A stretch of 64,000 nt of DNA from Mycocentrospora acerina (taxonomy: Eukaryota > Ascomycota > Dothideomycetes > Pleosporales). This document shows, one piece after another, positions 33,363-46,300 of the stretch (positions within the stretch are counted from its first letter, which is position 1; the number at the start of each line of letters is the position of its first letter). The notes below the pieces were generated by a model. The model ran no database searches, was not told the origin of the DNA, and saw only the letters and a list, made by a program, of their open reading frames with translations. The translations under genes and the position numbers were made by a program. The stretch spans positions 124,001 to 188,000 of the forward strand of contig JAKUHH010000395.1 of assembly GCA_022701365.1 (NCBI GenBank), written 5' to 3'.

Positions 33363-35563
33363 TTTTTTTGTTTTGGCTCAACTCTTGCGTCAAAATGTTA
33401 TTTGGAGGAAATCGGCAGTAACGAAAGTGCGTCAGAACCCAAAAAGTAATATAAAAGGTTGTGGCGACTAGGCAGCAGGAGCAGCAGGCACCTGTAGGGA
33501 TGGAAAGTATGCGCTGGTGGGTTGTTTTTGTGATGTCACAACAAACCTACACGGAACGATCGACCGAGTGATGCACGGACCAGGTATTTATCTCACCTCA
33601 CACCTCACTTCTCACTTGGCACCATACGAAACCATCACACAACGAAGAACCACTCCGTAAGTATATAATCTGATTCTTGTGAATATTGAGTCTTGAGAGA
33701 AGAAATCTCCTAAAATTCACTTTTTCTTTAGCTCAGCGCCTCGACAAGATGACTTACTGTATAGTTACGTCTCAGTTCTTGACCTTCTCAAAATGGTCTC
33801 CAGCTTGAGACAGAGCCTAATGGAGAACATGACTCGACACATCCACCTAGTTGCAAAATTACTGGAGCTGGTCTGCTAATGCATTCGTCGTGCGAACATC
33901 AATCATTTCAATATCACAGTACTATAGAATCCGTAATTTGCGCGAAGAATGCTTCCATGTGAAAACACAAGACTTAGATTTGATGAGTTGCTACTCCATC
34001 CTTGTTAAAAGACATTACGAGCACATCAAATTTGGCAAATGAAGATAGTAATGAATGGTTAAAAGTTCAGGTTAACCCAGTTCATATACACAGGTACCGA
34101 TAGATGAGAATGCGAGAAAACTCCAGATCAGTACCCGGCAAGCTAATACTAAATCTACACCAAAGCAACTCTCCGAAAAGATTGGTTGATATATGAATCT
34201 GTCAGCCATCAATACAAACCTTCTAGCCACAACAGCATGAAGGCCGGCCTGATTGTTAGCTCAAAGAACCACTAAGAAGTTTCACCGATAAATACGAGTG
34301 AGATTGCTCATCTACATATTAGCTGTGGAGAACAAGCATTTCATCTCTAGCTACGGGAGTCTGTAACCAGTGTGGTGAGTGGTTCCTGCTACGTTGAGAG
34401 TAACGCTATAACAGAGAACAACCCGTACATGCAGCTTCTAAGCAGGACACCCATGCGCCACCAATAATGTCAGATCTGTTTGAGTTGACTGGGGACTGCT
34501 GGATTGAAGAATTGATATAGGTATCTACTAAGTTCACATGGCATTACCAAGATCGATTTTTGTTTTCCGACTGTGAAGATGCGTTAAACAAAGTGATGGA
34601 TGGTTGATGTGAATCTTAAGATGCAGTTACATTGTCAAGTTTATAGAGCAGTGAGCTATCAAATGGTTTTAGAGCAGCACAAAGTGCTTTTAATATACTT
34701 GAATCCGAGTTTTGTTCAGCTCAAGGATTGATTCTGCCTGCCTTCGAAACCTGGTTCGGCGCAAAGACATACTGAGAAATGACTTTTAGTGTAGATTTTA
34801 GCATCGAAGAAGCTGAAGAAAGAGATACGAATGGTGTTCGGTTCGTAAGGCCATAGTCCAGTCATGTGTATCCTGAATCAGGTCGCGTACAAGGGGGGCT
34901 GAGAGTAGAAGTAAGAGAGGAAAATATGAAGACAGAAGAGAAAGGAGATGGACGAGAGGGAGAGGGAAAATTATATAGTAAGCCTGTTGGACATTTCGAT
35001 AAGATTAAGGTCTGCTTGCTTATCTTGTACAGGGACGCTGTCCATGCTGCGACAAATTATGGTCAACGAGCGAGTCGCAGTCTGTCCTTGTGACTACGGA
35101 ATGAGTGAAGATAGATACAGGAGCTAAAGAGTTACTAAATGAGAAGGTAGGATGTACAAACCACGATTTGCAGTCAGGATGCTTGAGTGGTTGTGATGTT
35201 TTCATAGTGGAGTGCTTTAGAAGCTTAGGGTGCTCCTTGTATTAGTAGCATCGCCTGTGTTGAGAGCCTACGAACAGGTTGGAGAGAAAACGAAGTGCCA
35301 CTGCTAATGTGCCAAAAAAAAACTGGTCACACGAGACTGGCTCATCGAGAATCACATGGAAGCTTGTTTCCAAGGTTGCAGGTTAGCGAGTGTTCACGAT
35401 CCTTCCGCCACTTTCTTACATAACAATCACGCGCGTCATCCATCGCGCATCGCATCGCTCCGCACAGCCCACCCGCTTCCGCCCTTTCTCCAGTTCACCA
35501 CCACTACCAACCCATCCCTGGACATCGCGTTCTTCCACCACGCCTTGCTCACCAAACCCCAAA
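33363..35563. other. 2.2 kb gene-poor region
   Basis: Lies between the divergent Heh1/Src1 and Lifeguard-family genes and should contain both promoters. The middle (about 33.7-35.3 kb) is AT-rich with no supported gene. The last 200 bp before 35564 is C-rich, as expected for a fungal 5' leader. Confidence 0.55.
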
Positions 35564-36445
35564 ATGGCCGGTCCCAAATACCAGAACGTGCCGCAGCGCG
35601 ACTCGCTCGACGAGCCCGCCCCTTCGTTCGCACAAGCGCCACCTAGCTACCAGGCCGACGACCCCCAGGAAGCGCTCCTGCGCGGCGTGCCTCGTGGTGA
35701 AGATGACAACCTGCCTGATGATTTCAAGTTCGGCGGAGTCGTGGCAGAGGCCACACTAGACATCCGTATGGCCTTTATCCGCAAGGTGTACGCCATTCTG
35801 TAAGCTCCCCCGGCCCCCTCTATGCGCGCACACTTCTAATGCGTCCTCAGCACTGTCCAACTGTTCGCCACCGCTGCCGTAAGCTTCGTCTCCATGACCT
35901 CGGTCACATACAAGAACTGGATCCAGAGCAACCAGTGGATGATGTGGGTGTCGCTTCTGGGCTCCTTCGTCTTCCTCGGCCTCACATTTTGGAAGCGCAA
36001 GTCCTACCCGACGAACCTCCTTTTCCTGGCTGGCTTCACTGCCATGGAAGCCTATTCCATTTCCGTTATCGTCTCGTTCACCGACTCCAAAATCGTCCTG
36101 GAAGCAGTCGTCTTCACATTGGGTATCTTCATTGCACTGAGCTTGTTTGCGTGCCAATCAAAGTACGATTTCACAAGCTGGGTGCCGTATCTGTTTGGCG
36201 CGCTGTGGGTTGTCATTCTGTTTGGCTTCATGAGTGCCTTCTTCCCGTACAACAGCAAGGTCGAGCTGGGATACGGAATCGTAACTGCACTCATCTTTTC
36301 AGGATACATCTTGGTAGACACACAGATGATTATGCGCCACTACCATGTTGAGGAGGAGATTGCGGCCGCCATCTCACTCTACCTTGATATCATCAATTTG
36401 TTCCTTGCTATCTTGCGGATCCTGAACTCGCAGCAGAACAACTGA
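35564..36445 (+). CDS. Bax inhibitor-1/Lifeguard family membrane protein
   Basis: Model: 35564..35799 joined to 35851..36445, giving 276 aa. The N-terminal ~70 residues are Pro/Gln/Asp-rich and cytosolic. About seven hydrophobic segments then follow, including VQLFATAAVSFVSM, WMMWVSLLGSFVFLGLTF, NLLFLAGFTAMEAYSISV, VVFTLGIFIALSLFACQ, LFGALWVVILFGFMSAFF and IVTALIFSGYILVDTQMIM. The C-terminal motif around GYILVDTQ and the Asp-containing LYLDIINLFLAIL segment are characteristic of the TMBIM/Lifeguard group (yeast Bxi1/Ybh3). Family members sit in ER, Golgi or vacuolar membranes and modulate calcium and stress or death responses. The ATG at 35564 (context CAAAATGG) gives the expected N-terminus. 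Its end converges with the ceramide synthase gene. Confidence 0.92.
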
Positions 36446-36879
36446 GCTGCCAGTGGAGGATGTGCGAGTCTTTCATGGAGGAACCTTGTTTGGCGTTATG
36501 TGGACGCAGTTGACATACGACGGGATAGTCGAATAGATACTGGTAGTTATTCGCATGGGCTTTTGATATTGCATGGAGCAACTTTGTACTCATAATTATT
36601 TCATTCACTCACACACTTGGTGTCTTAAATTGCAGTAAATTTTCGACGTCGATCACTGTTCACGTGTTTCTCAACTCCGCTCTTCACCTGTCGAATCGTT
36701 GGTCAGAAAAAAGAAGCGATGAAGATAGATCGGTCAATGCGTCTAGGGGTATGCATATCCAGCCGTGACCTCTCACTCATCCTCCCACCAAAAACACCTA
36801 TCGACTCCACGGAACTTTTAGTCCACGAAAAAATAACAGAACAAACATGCTTCATCGCATCCAGGCTGACAAAACATAC
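36446..36879. other. convergent intergenic spacer
   Basis: 434 bp between the stops of the Lifeguard and ceramide synthase genes; presumably two 3' UTRs. No other feature seen. Confidence 0.6.
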
Positions 36880-38512
36880 TCATGAAGGCTTATCGCATCC
36901 AATACGCCCTAACAACTCCTTTCGATCGCCGTGTCCGGGAATGCTAATCCCACTTGTCCTCGACGACGAACTACGATTCTGTCGTCGTTGACTTGCACCG
37001 TTCATGCGCGCAAATGTCAATGCATCAACTCCAACCTCCTCTTCCTTTGGCAGTGCACTTAGGCCCGATTCTGCGTTGGAGTTTGCTGAGTTCAAGGCCG
37101 TAGTTGTATGGTAACTCTCTACCGGCTCATCGTCACCCTCGTCATCAGACCGCAAGTCGTCAGCACTGGACCCATTGAGCACCTTGTACACAACTTTGAC
37201 AATGGTACCGAACCAGATGCAACAAAACACCTGCAGGATTAGCAGCGGAACCAAAAAGTAGTATTTGGTGTTTGCATTCCAGCAGACAGGGCCACTATGA
37301 TTGCGGTACGCAGAGCTGAGATTGACCCAGATCTTGTTTCCGCCCGCGGCATCATATCTGGCGACATCTGATTCGTGAATGACGGTGTTGTCGGCCAGAT
37401 AGCAGGCATTTGGAATGTGCATAGGGATGTGTGCGTATATGGACCAGCAGACCATCATAAATAGGACGTGACGAGTGATAAGCCAGGTTATGACAAAGAT
37501 ACCGAAGGCGATATCACAGGCAGTGGTATAGCCCATATACTTGAGAAGCTTGGCCGACTGTGGCTGTCAGTCAGTTTCACTTTTTATATTGTTGATTTCA
37601 ATGCTTACCGGTAGGATGATGTCCACGAAATCCATGATACAGAGAATGACGGTACCGACGCGCATTTGGTAGCAGCTGTATGAGAGGCCAACGAGCGCAA
37701 CAGTAAAGATGTGGTGCGTGAACATCTGTGCGTAATCTTTTCGCTTCTCCTCAATGTTGACGACAAGAATCTGCTGGATCCAGAATCCCAACTGAACGAG
37801 GTAATACCACTTGAAGATTCCAACGTTCTCGCGGAAAGGCCAGCCCTCCCAGACAGCATGGAGATCCAGCCAGAACTCAGAATGGTACATGATGTACTAC
37901 CGCCATGTCAGAATTGTTTGCAATGTATAGAAAACACGTAGGCAGTCTTAAACGTACCATAGCCAGAGACCACGACCCGGTGTAGTATACAACCAACCAC
38001 GCCTGCTCCTTGAATCTGCCCAATCCCTTCTTCGTGTTGATCCCTGCCGACCTCGCGAGCGGATCCAAGATATAATCCATCACAGCTACTCTCAGCCCAG
38101 TGAATAAGACAGTCCACATAGCAGCAAACGACAAATCGTCGACGCCGCTGCCATATAGCTCTGTATCTGGGTTATAGTACGACATTGTGAAGAACTTGGT
38201 GGTTTGGTTACGCGCGCGGGGGAAGAACATATGCGTAAGGACAAGGAGCGAAAGCAGATTGACTGAGATGCCTGTATTCCCAATTGGTCAGTGGAGGTTG
38301 CACCATAGAGACCAGTCTTGGCGCAAGAGCATACCAAGTTGATGATCGGATATCAGCGTGCAGAGCGACGCCATCAGCCCCTCATCTTCAGCTTTTTTTG
38401 GCATCGCCTTGTGTCTCCTCGGCGCGACTGGCACGCTGTGTTCCTGCAACTCTGCTACGTGCACCTTATCCAGGCTGGTTGTGCCATTGGGCAGTGCCGT
38501 CTTGGTCGCCAT
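36880..38512 (-). CDS. lag1: ceramide synthase (Lag1/TLC domain)
   Basis: Model: complement of 36880..37557, 37609..37896, 37958..38271 and 38335..38512, giving 485 aa. The TLC domain (about residues 130-370) contains the hallmark adjacent histidines in QMFTHHIFTVAL (~225-226), needed for acyl transfer. The family's conserved Asp-containing segment CIMDFVDIILP follows. Multiple hydrophobic spans are present. The N-terminus is cytosolic and basic; the C-terminal ~110 residues are acidic then Ser/Arg-rich (DDEGDDEPVE, RSSSSRTSG) and probably regulated by phosphorylation. The enzyme joins a fatty acyl-CoA to a sphingoid base in the ER to make (dihydro)ceramide. Filamentous fungi usually have two or three such enzymes with different chain preferences (Lag1 versus Bar1 type); sequence inspection alone does not say which acyl chain is used. 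An open frame upstream of 38512 has no ATG. Confidence 0.92.
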
Positions 38513-39633
38513 ACTGGAATAGACTGCTGCGGCGTAGATGTGGATGTGATTGCGATGGTTATGCAGGTTGGACGGCGTGGGTACAGGTGTTGAGGCCAAG
38601 GGTGCTTGCTTGATTTTTGCTGGCACAGAAAATGACACCCGTGTGGCAGTGATGGCAGCCGTACGCTCTGGCCTTTGTGATGTGTTCAGATTGTGGTACT
38701 GCTCAATGGTGTGCGCAAATGTTTGCTTTGCGGCGGACTTTGAAATACGGTGGTCCCTCTCAAGAAAGAAAAGACATTGAGGCGATTGGCAGAAAGAATG
38801 AGGGGGTCGGAGTCTCTCAGGAGGCGGAGAGGGTGCCTCTGCGGGGGTGGACGCGCAGATGTTTCGACGGGGGAGCGGTGTGCTGCCCAGAAGTTCAGGG
38901 TACCGACGTGACAGGCAAGCGCGAATTCCACCTCCTCAGTTCTGCCAGGTTTCTCAACAATTGCTGATCTGGATGAGTTGGCGGCGAGATGATTGTTCCC
39001 AATGCGCAATTGCTGCTTGGGAAACTCTGGCCAAAGTGTCGCAGACGCTATCCACTTGTTGCGCTTGTGGAGCACGCCAAATACTTTTTGGGGCGAATTT
39101 AACAGGGGGTCTCGCGTAAGTGCCAGGGCTGATCCTGGAGCTAGTCGATTTGAACAGCAACAGCGGCCAGCAGGTCAAGCGCTGGAGGAGGGAGAAGTCT
39201 CGATCCTCAGCTGACCGTAATCCTCAACTTCGCCGTACTCTGCCATGCTGTTTTGTTGCTTCGTTTCGACGCCAAGGACTCCGAGAGGGTTCCGAAATTC
39301 AGGGTTCGGAGGAGGCTTTGCTCTACTGGCCAATCACTTACCCCGCGAATCTAGAACGAGGCTCATCAGCGGCAACGATGTTTAGTGGGTGGATGGAATA
39401 ATACATCGACATTGATGCATTCGAAAACTGAGGCTAAGTCCCACGCTCTATGCGCCTTGTCGCCAGTGGGTATAAACTACCGTGATTCAACGCCCAGTTC
39501 TTCCCGTCCCTAGCCCCTTTGACGCCGTGACGTGCAACAAATCGTCGAGCGTCCCGCCATGAAAAACTTATACGACAACAACTTCACAATCATCAAACTG
39601 GAGTTCCCGATCTCCCCTCGACCAATCTGAATT
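38513..39633. other. intergenic region, ceramide synthase promoter
   Basis: 1.1 kb between the ceramide synthase start and the PROPPIN stop (both minus strand). Short frames here have no recognisable features. Confidence 0.55.
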
Positions 39634-40908
39634 CTAGTCGAGATATCGTCTCCACCCTTCCCTCTGCACAGCCCTTCGCCCAGTATCGTCAACACCCACA
39701 TTGAACTTCTCCCATCTTGCATCTTGCCCTGCACCGATGACCAGAAGTGTCTGATCATCCAGCCAGCCAAGCAGCCCTTTAGTTGGTCGACCTCCAGGTA
39801 CACCTGGGATTCCTGCATTGAAAGTCGCAGATTTCGAATGTGGTCCCCAACCAAGCTGTTCATCTCCCATCTCGAACCTCGCAGATGCTGTGGAATATGT
39901 ATCAGAGAACTGGCGAGGCAGAAGTGGTACTTTTGACAGAATTCCCCACTTATGCTGCTTGGGGTCAACATCAGCTGTTGTTGCACTAGGAAGATCGAAT
40001 ATATGTAGAGTTGATTTATCGGAGGTTACGGCTAGTGTGGACCCGGAAGGCGAGAAGGCGAGGGAGAAGATTACTGCAGGGTCAACGCCACGACGGAGTT
40101 CCGCAAGTTTTGTACACGAAGGGAATGACCAGAGACGAATGAGGGTGCCCTGTTCGCTAGCAGTGGCTACCATGTCGCAATTCCTGCTGAGTGCGAGCGC
40201 ACGGAGTGGGGATTCGTGAGCCGGTATAATACTAACAGTACCTGAAGTTAGATTGCAGAGTTTAACGTGTCCAGCGGTTCTCCCTGGAAACGCGACGGTA
40301 TTGTTCCTCAATTCACACAATCCGAATGGATTGTTGATTGTCTCGTAGTCGGCAACCTTTTTAGGCGGTAGTTTCATTTCGTATACCCCCACTTTGTTCA
40401 GTAACACGACAATCAGATGTGTTTGTGATATGCGAACACGCTGTACCGGGGTCTTGAACTCCAGGGCCGTTGAAACGACTTGGCTGCCGTCGTTCCAGAT
40501 TTGGACCTCGTGGGAAACGTCAGTTTGGTTGACAAAGTGCCAGTCGGAGTCCTTGGGACAGACCTTGTTTTGAGGGAACTTGGGTTGCTTCCCTCCTCCG
40601 ACTAAGGCAATATAGCGAGTAGTTCCAAGCATCTCAGCGCAACCGATACCGCCGCCGACTTCTATTCACAATTAGCAGTGAGAGACATAGGAACCTGAGG
40701 CGGGATAATACCTCGTGCTAGTTTCTGATCGCTCGATTTTGCGCTGAATACTGTAACGGTTAGGTGATGCTAAGAATGTACTTGTCCGTGGACGCTTACC
40801 GCGGAATCCTGACTCCAGTGCTACTGAGAAGCAGGAGTTATCTGCGTTAAAAGACACAGAAAGGGCGAAAGGCCCTGCGTTCGAGTCGAGTATAGGTCGA
40901 GTATTCAT
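39634..40908 (-). CDS. hsv2: PROPPIN family WD-repeat protein (Hsv2/WIPI-like)
   Basis: Model: complement of 39634..40661, 40712..40750 and 40800..40908, giving 391 aa; the middle exon is only 39 nt. The chain folds as a seven-bladed propeller by family. Visible blade segments include FALSVSFNADNSCFSVAL, IALVGGGKQPKFPQNKV, VQIWNDGS and ALALSRNCDMVATASEQGTLIRLW. The phosphoinositide-binding motif is LRRG (in AELRRGVDP, ~235-238), the family's L/F-R-R-G signature. Blade SLAFSPSGSTLAVTSDKSTLHIFDL follows it. PROPPINs bind PI3P or PI(3,5)P2 on autophagic and vacuolar/endosomal membranes. Length and the KVGVYEMKLPPKK region suggest the Hsv2/WDR45 branch rather than Atg18 itself, but this is my judgement from sequence features. 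Confidence 0.88.
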
Positions 40909-41842
40909 GGTGGTGGTTGTGGAAGAGTGATCGAATGGACGATGAACGTGATATGAGATGCTTCTAGATTCCAGTAGGCGGCTGTATCAAAACGCCGTAA
41001 AGTACTGATATGCTAGCGCGCTTCTATGAAGTCGCCGGAGAGACGGCCCGCAGTTGTTTCTGTTGTGGAAGACGGGAGCATACTAGACCATTACTCTCAG
41101 AAGTGACTGAGGCGACCAAGAACATAAACGTGCTGTGCCTTGGATGAATGGCGGAGTTGTCCATGCGTCCAGGATCACGCCTCCGACGATGTCATGTTGA
41201 AGTCCGAGCTTCTTCGCCTAGCGGGAGCTAGCCGGACGGAGGAAAGAAAGAGCCGCACGTGACCATACGAAACCACCTTGTAAGCCAAAATCAACTTGAA
41301 TGTTGTCACTTGATTACCGTATGGGGCCGAACGTGGATTCATGTATCTTTCGGATCTGCTTGGATGCTTGTACGGATCTTCTTGGAGCCCGTCCTTTGCT
41401 AAACAAGTGATGGTCTATTCTTAACAGGGAGGGTGCAGCTGGTCTTGTTCAACATCTGGAATCTCCCCAAGCAAAGTGTTACCAAATACAACTAAACTAT
41501 GGCCTCATATTGCCTACGGGTCATATGTTAAACGCACATGTGAACCCACCATATCGCGTGCAACTGCTTCACCTACTGGTGGTGCATCCTTCCCCAAAGC
41601 AGATGGCGCCAGGTGGTTGCGCCAAGAGGGAGCAGCGACCGGGGGACATTCGCGCTAGCGAACCCCTTTGCGCAGGGAGCTGTTGCCAACGTCCCCAAAT
41701 TTCCTCGACGACACCTCCGCAACTTCACAGCCAGCCCGCCCGTCTTACGACACACTCCGTCTCATCCCCCTCACGCCTAGCCGCCTTGCTTGTAGGCCGA
41801 ACCTCCGCAAACACGTACCACACGCACCGTTCGGAGCCAGAG
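40909..41842. other. divergent promoter region of PROPPIN and septin genes
   Basis: 934 bp between divergently transcribed starts. The septin-proximal part is C-rich. No further gene; the plus-strand frame running from 41510 into the septin gene is out of frame with the septin and is rejected. Confidence 0.6.
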
Positions 41843-43342
41843 ATGTCTTCAGTACGACAGCCCCGAGACCCCCTCTCCCCTTACCGCCCGCCATGTCATT
41901 GCATCGCCCATGACACCTGCATCGAGCCATTGGCGCCCACTGACACACGTATAGATGCTCAAGACGCGCAGAAAGAAGAATGTCAAGAAGGGTATTCAGT
42001 TCTGCCTGATGGTATGCGGCGCCTCAGGAACAGGTGGGAGATCCCGACATTGCCAATGGCATTGAGCATAACTGACATTGATTTCTCAGGACGAACGACC
42101 TTCGTAAACACACTCTGCGATAAGCAGGTTCTCGAACACAAGGAATCAGACGATCCCACAACCGCACATGTGGAGGAGGGCGTTAAGATTCAGCCCATCA
42201 CAGTTGGTACGTCTTGCCAACCACCTCAACACTATAAGGCTATTTAGAGATAATCGACTAACAATGGATTCTAGAGCTTGATGAGGAGGGTACCCGCATT
42301 TCGCTGACTATTGTGGACACCCCCGGATTTGGTGACCAAATCGACAACGAGGCCAGGTACGTATGCCCTGCCGTGGCCCTCACATGAGCTCACAGTCCTA
42401 CAGCTTTTCAGAGATTGTTGGATACCTTGAGCGACAGTACGACGACATTTTGGCAGAGGAATCGCGTATCAAGCGTAACCCTCGATTCCGAGACAATCGC
42501 GTACATGTTCTTCTATACTTCATCACCCCAACTGGTCACGGGTATGTCATTCTCTTCTATTTCAGTTGTCTCAACTTACCCAAATTAGTCTCCGTGAACT
42601 TGACATTGAACTTATGAAGCGTTTGTCGCCGCGCGTGAATGTCATCCCTGTTATTGGTAAGGCTGACTCACTTACACCTGCTGAACTTGCCGAGTCGAAG
42701 AAGCTCGTCATGGAGGACATTGAGCACTACCGCATCCCCGTATACAACTTCCCATACGACATTGAAGAGGACGATGAGGACACCGTTGAGGAAAACGCCG
42801 AGCTGCGTGGCCTTATGCCCTTCGCTATTGTCGGATCTGAAGACATTGTCGAGGTTGGTGGTCGAAGGGTACGCGCCAGGCAGTACCCATGGGGCATCGT
42901 GGAAGTCGACAACCCCCGCCACTCAGACTTCCTAGCAGTACGAAGCGCGCTTCTCCACAGCCATCTTGCCGATCTCAAGGAGATAACACACGACTTCCTA
43001 TACGAGAACTACCGTACCGAGAAGCTTAGCAAGAGTGTTGAGGGTGGTGCTGCGGCGTAAGTTCAACCCTCCTTCTGTGAGGTGAGGTGTACTGATGTGA
43101 CTCACAGTGACTCGTCCATGAACCCTGAGGATCTTGCCAGCCAGTCTGTCCGACTAAAGGAGGAGCAACTGCGACGTGAGGAGGAGAAACTGCGCGAGAT
43201 TGAGGTCAAGGTCCAGCGCGAAATCAACGAGAAGCGACAGGAACTCTTGGCACGCGAAAGCCAACTCAAAGAAATAGAGGCCCGGATGCACAGAGAGCAG
43301 CAAAGCAACCAAATGCAAGACCACGACGGCGACGATGCATAA
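41843..43342 (+). CDS. aspA: septin of the Cdc11/AspA class
   Basis: Model: join 41843..41851, 41955..42033, 42090..42206, 42275..42356, 42404..42541, 42589..43056 and 43108..43342, giving 375 aa. The GTPase domain has the G1 loop GASGTGRT (~residues 25-32; Arg replaces the usual Lys, as in other AspA-type septins), DTPG (G3) and GKAD (G4). The septin-unique region VRARQYPWGIVEV follows. The C-terminal ~70 residues form a heptad-like coiled coil (LKEEQLRREEEKLREIEVK). Septins form hetero-oligomeric filaments at septa, hyphal tips and branch sites. An exon boundary falls inside the G1 loop, so unspliced frames seem to lack it. The first exon is only nine nucleotides (Met-Ser-Ser). The intron after it has a CTGAC branch site and TAG acceptor. 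Starting at the in-frame ATG at 41955 instead would lose only three residues. Confidence 0.92.
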
Positions 43343-46300
43343 ACGAGCTTCACAAATCTCTAGCTTCTGTTCTTATACAGTAGTTCGTTATCAACGATGG
43401 GTTGGCGTGGGTAGCGCGCTCATATCTGGAACTTAGAAGCCAACAGCAGTTACCATGTGTTGCAGCAAAGTGCTGTCGTAGTGGATGGCTTGTACATTGC
43501 AGATATTGAACGGTAGAAAGAGAGACGTTGGGCATCTTTTCTTTTTATTCGTGGTGGGGTTTCCATTTCCTAGGCGGACAGTGACAGCTTCTTGGATCAT
43601 GTCTGCGGCTACCAAAACTGTCTTGACCTGACAGCGCTTCTCATATGTTTTCTTAACACTTCGATACTTATTCCCCCGCCTCTTGGTCTTTTCATATAGG
43701 AAGTAGTAATCCAGTCTTATAATATTGCCCCGGTGGTTAAGCTTTGGCCAGTTCCAAGACCCTTTCTATTTAATCATACTATTGCAATTCGAGATAGTGA
43801 TAATTATTGTCGGTGTGAAATGGAGTTGCGTCACTCTATTCATTATACCGGATTATAGTTGCCTGCTTTAATCCTGCCTGTTATGTATCCTTCGACCACA
43901 CCCATCAGCTCCTGCTATCTGGATTGTTTGTCCGTAATTATCTATTACGTTTGTATAGTGTTCACGCTTTCATTGGTTGCATACCACGCTCGATACCGAT
44001 GCGTCGATTCCTCTTGTGCGATATCAGTGGGGGTTAAGGGCACAGCCTATCAGATATGACCACAACACATTCCATATCCTCACGACATGTTTGATGACCA
44101 GAACCAAGTGTAACAATCACCATTGGTAATAAGAGTTGGGCAGCGACCCCGAGGTTCTAGGGCGTCGGACGCCTGCAAACTGATTGCAATGCAACCTTCG
44201 TTGACTATGTACTGCCAAGTGTCGATTGTATGCATGGCGAGTCGGTAGTCTACCAACAGAATGCCCAATGACCTCACATCTGCCTGTATCTGTTTTGTGT
44301 AGCCGCCGTTGCCAGTAGGGTGTACGTATTGCAGTAGACACATGGCTATGTTCACCTTTACATCATTATCATCATCGGGAAGACTCTGCCGCTCTTGCAT
44401 ATTTCTGCCCGTTGGGTTTGCATACATGTCTTATCAACGTGCCTGACGATTGGAGAATAAGCCTGCAGGTGCCCGCAGTTACCGGCAGCTGGCGGTGCAG
44501 AAAAGCGCAGCAGGCTGTTGCTCGATCCAGCTTTGGATAACTCTCTCACGCCACACCTGCAAGGATTCTCTCACATATGAGAAATCCTCCGTACCGGCAA
44601 GCACTCTGGAAAAAAGGGTGTCCTCGGTTAAAAAGGAGCCATATATCACTCATTCTGATAGGTTCGATGTTGCGTATTCTTCGCCCACCTGCCACTTGTC
44701 AAAGTTGATCTGGCCGGTTGAGTTCTCCAGTACTGGGACACTTGTATACTGAATAACACATAGTCAAGTTCGTGAAGGAAACTGGGATTGGTGTCAAGAA
44801 TAGTCGGCATGTATGCTCATGAGTTGAGATGGCCTTTCATTCGATTACTGCCTGTCACTGATCAAAGACGGGCCTGTGCAGGATCTGGCAAATGTTTCTG
44901 AGAAGCAAAACACTTCGCTTGGTTGAGGGGAGATCGGCAACCGTTCGGAAATAGTCGGTCAAACTCGTCGTATATTTGTTAAACGTCCTTCGAAGTCTTG
45001 AATGGCCTGGTCTAGCCAGCAGCAGCAGCAGTGGTGTGTTCTAGCATGCAGCTTTTAATATCAGAATACGGTTATAGAGCCGGATTGTCGTAACGAGGAA
45101 GCAGATGCAATGAGCTGTCTTCGGCAGGTATGTCATCAGAGCGTCGTTGCGGGTCAATGTTGGTCATGATAATGTGGATTCCAAGCGCCTACTCTCTCAC
45201 ATGAATCCATTCTACACCAACCATTCTTCGTGTATGTGTGTCTAAATAGTGCGTTGTTGCAGGAATAATGGCATGATTGCGAATCACAAACCACCTGCCT
45301 GCAGCATTTTGCGTCGCTTCCAAGGGTCATGTATCGTTTCGGCATCCCGAAGGATTCTGCTTGTCGAAAGGATTCCGGCCGGGCCGTTGCCTCAGTCATG
45401 GATGGTGTCTTGGAAAGGACTAAGATTTTTGGGGTTGCAGCGCTTGCGAGGCCTGTCTTGTTGGTCATGACCAGGCTGGCTGCAAGGCGTTGTGCAAACT
45501 TTCCGAAGAATCTGCACGATGCAGAACTACACGGATTTGCATATTTAGGTCAAACATGGAGAAAAGAAATATCCGAACCCAAGCTCTTTCCACAATGTAT
45601 CTCAGCAAATTGCAAAAAGATGGTAGTCCGACAACAGAGACATTATCAAACGGCTTGGGCCAAGTTTGGGAGCCCCCAAACATCGGGACGCTCAGTCGTT
45701 TTCTGAATTCCATCACTGCCCATTGTTCCTGCATGAAGCCCAGTCGATGATGACATGACGTCGTGAAACACTCAACAGCACTTGGGTGTCGTGGAAAAAG
45801 AAGCATGGTGGTCCAGCGGCAGCAGCGGCAAAACGCAAAGCGCGGGGCAGCCAAGGAAGTACTCAAGTACTAACGGGCGCACCGCTTCCATTAGACTGCG
45901 CGGTCGGATGTGCAGGGAGAGATGGCAAGACACAGAAACAACGTCCCAAGTAGGTTCCACTTGTTGGCCGCGAATGGGAACCCAAGTTCGTCGATCGGCA
46001 AGGCCTTGATTCCTTCGCTTGCCACGGCTTTGGAGTTGCACATCCGACCCCACCTTTCGTGAGCGATCCGCCTCCTTCTCCTGACCCAAACTCAAGTGGT
46101 GAGGTCTATCGCGCACTGCGCGGCAGACCAGATTTACATGCCTCGAGCAGTGCATGACCAAGATTGGTCCTGCGTTTGGTTGTGGGGCGTTCCCAGCTGG
46201 TGGCGCGAGCTAGCGTGCAGCCACCAGAGGCTGTGGAGAAGAGTGGAACTCTACCAGGCCGCTCATGCACCTCTGCGGGCATGGCAAAGCCTAGATGCAA

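Noticed and set aside
41510..42247. 245-codon plus-strand frame that runs into the septin P-loop
   Set aside because: It reads through two introns, and the true G1 loop is rebuilt only by splicing. The upstream part has no septin-like sequence.
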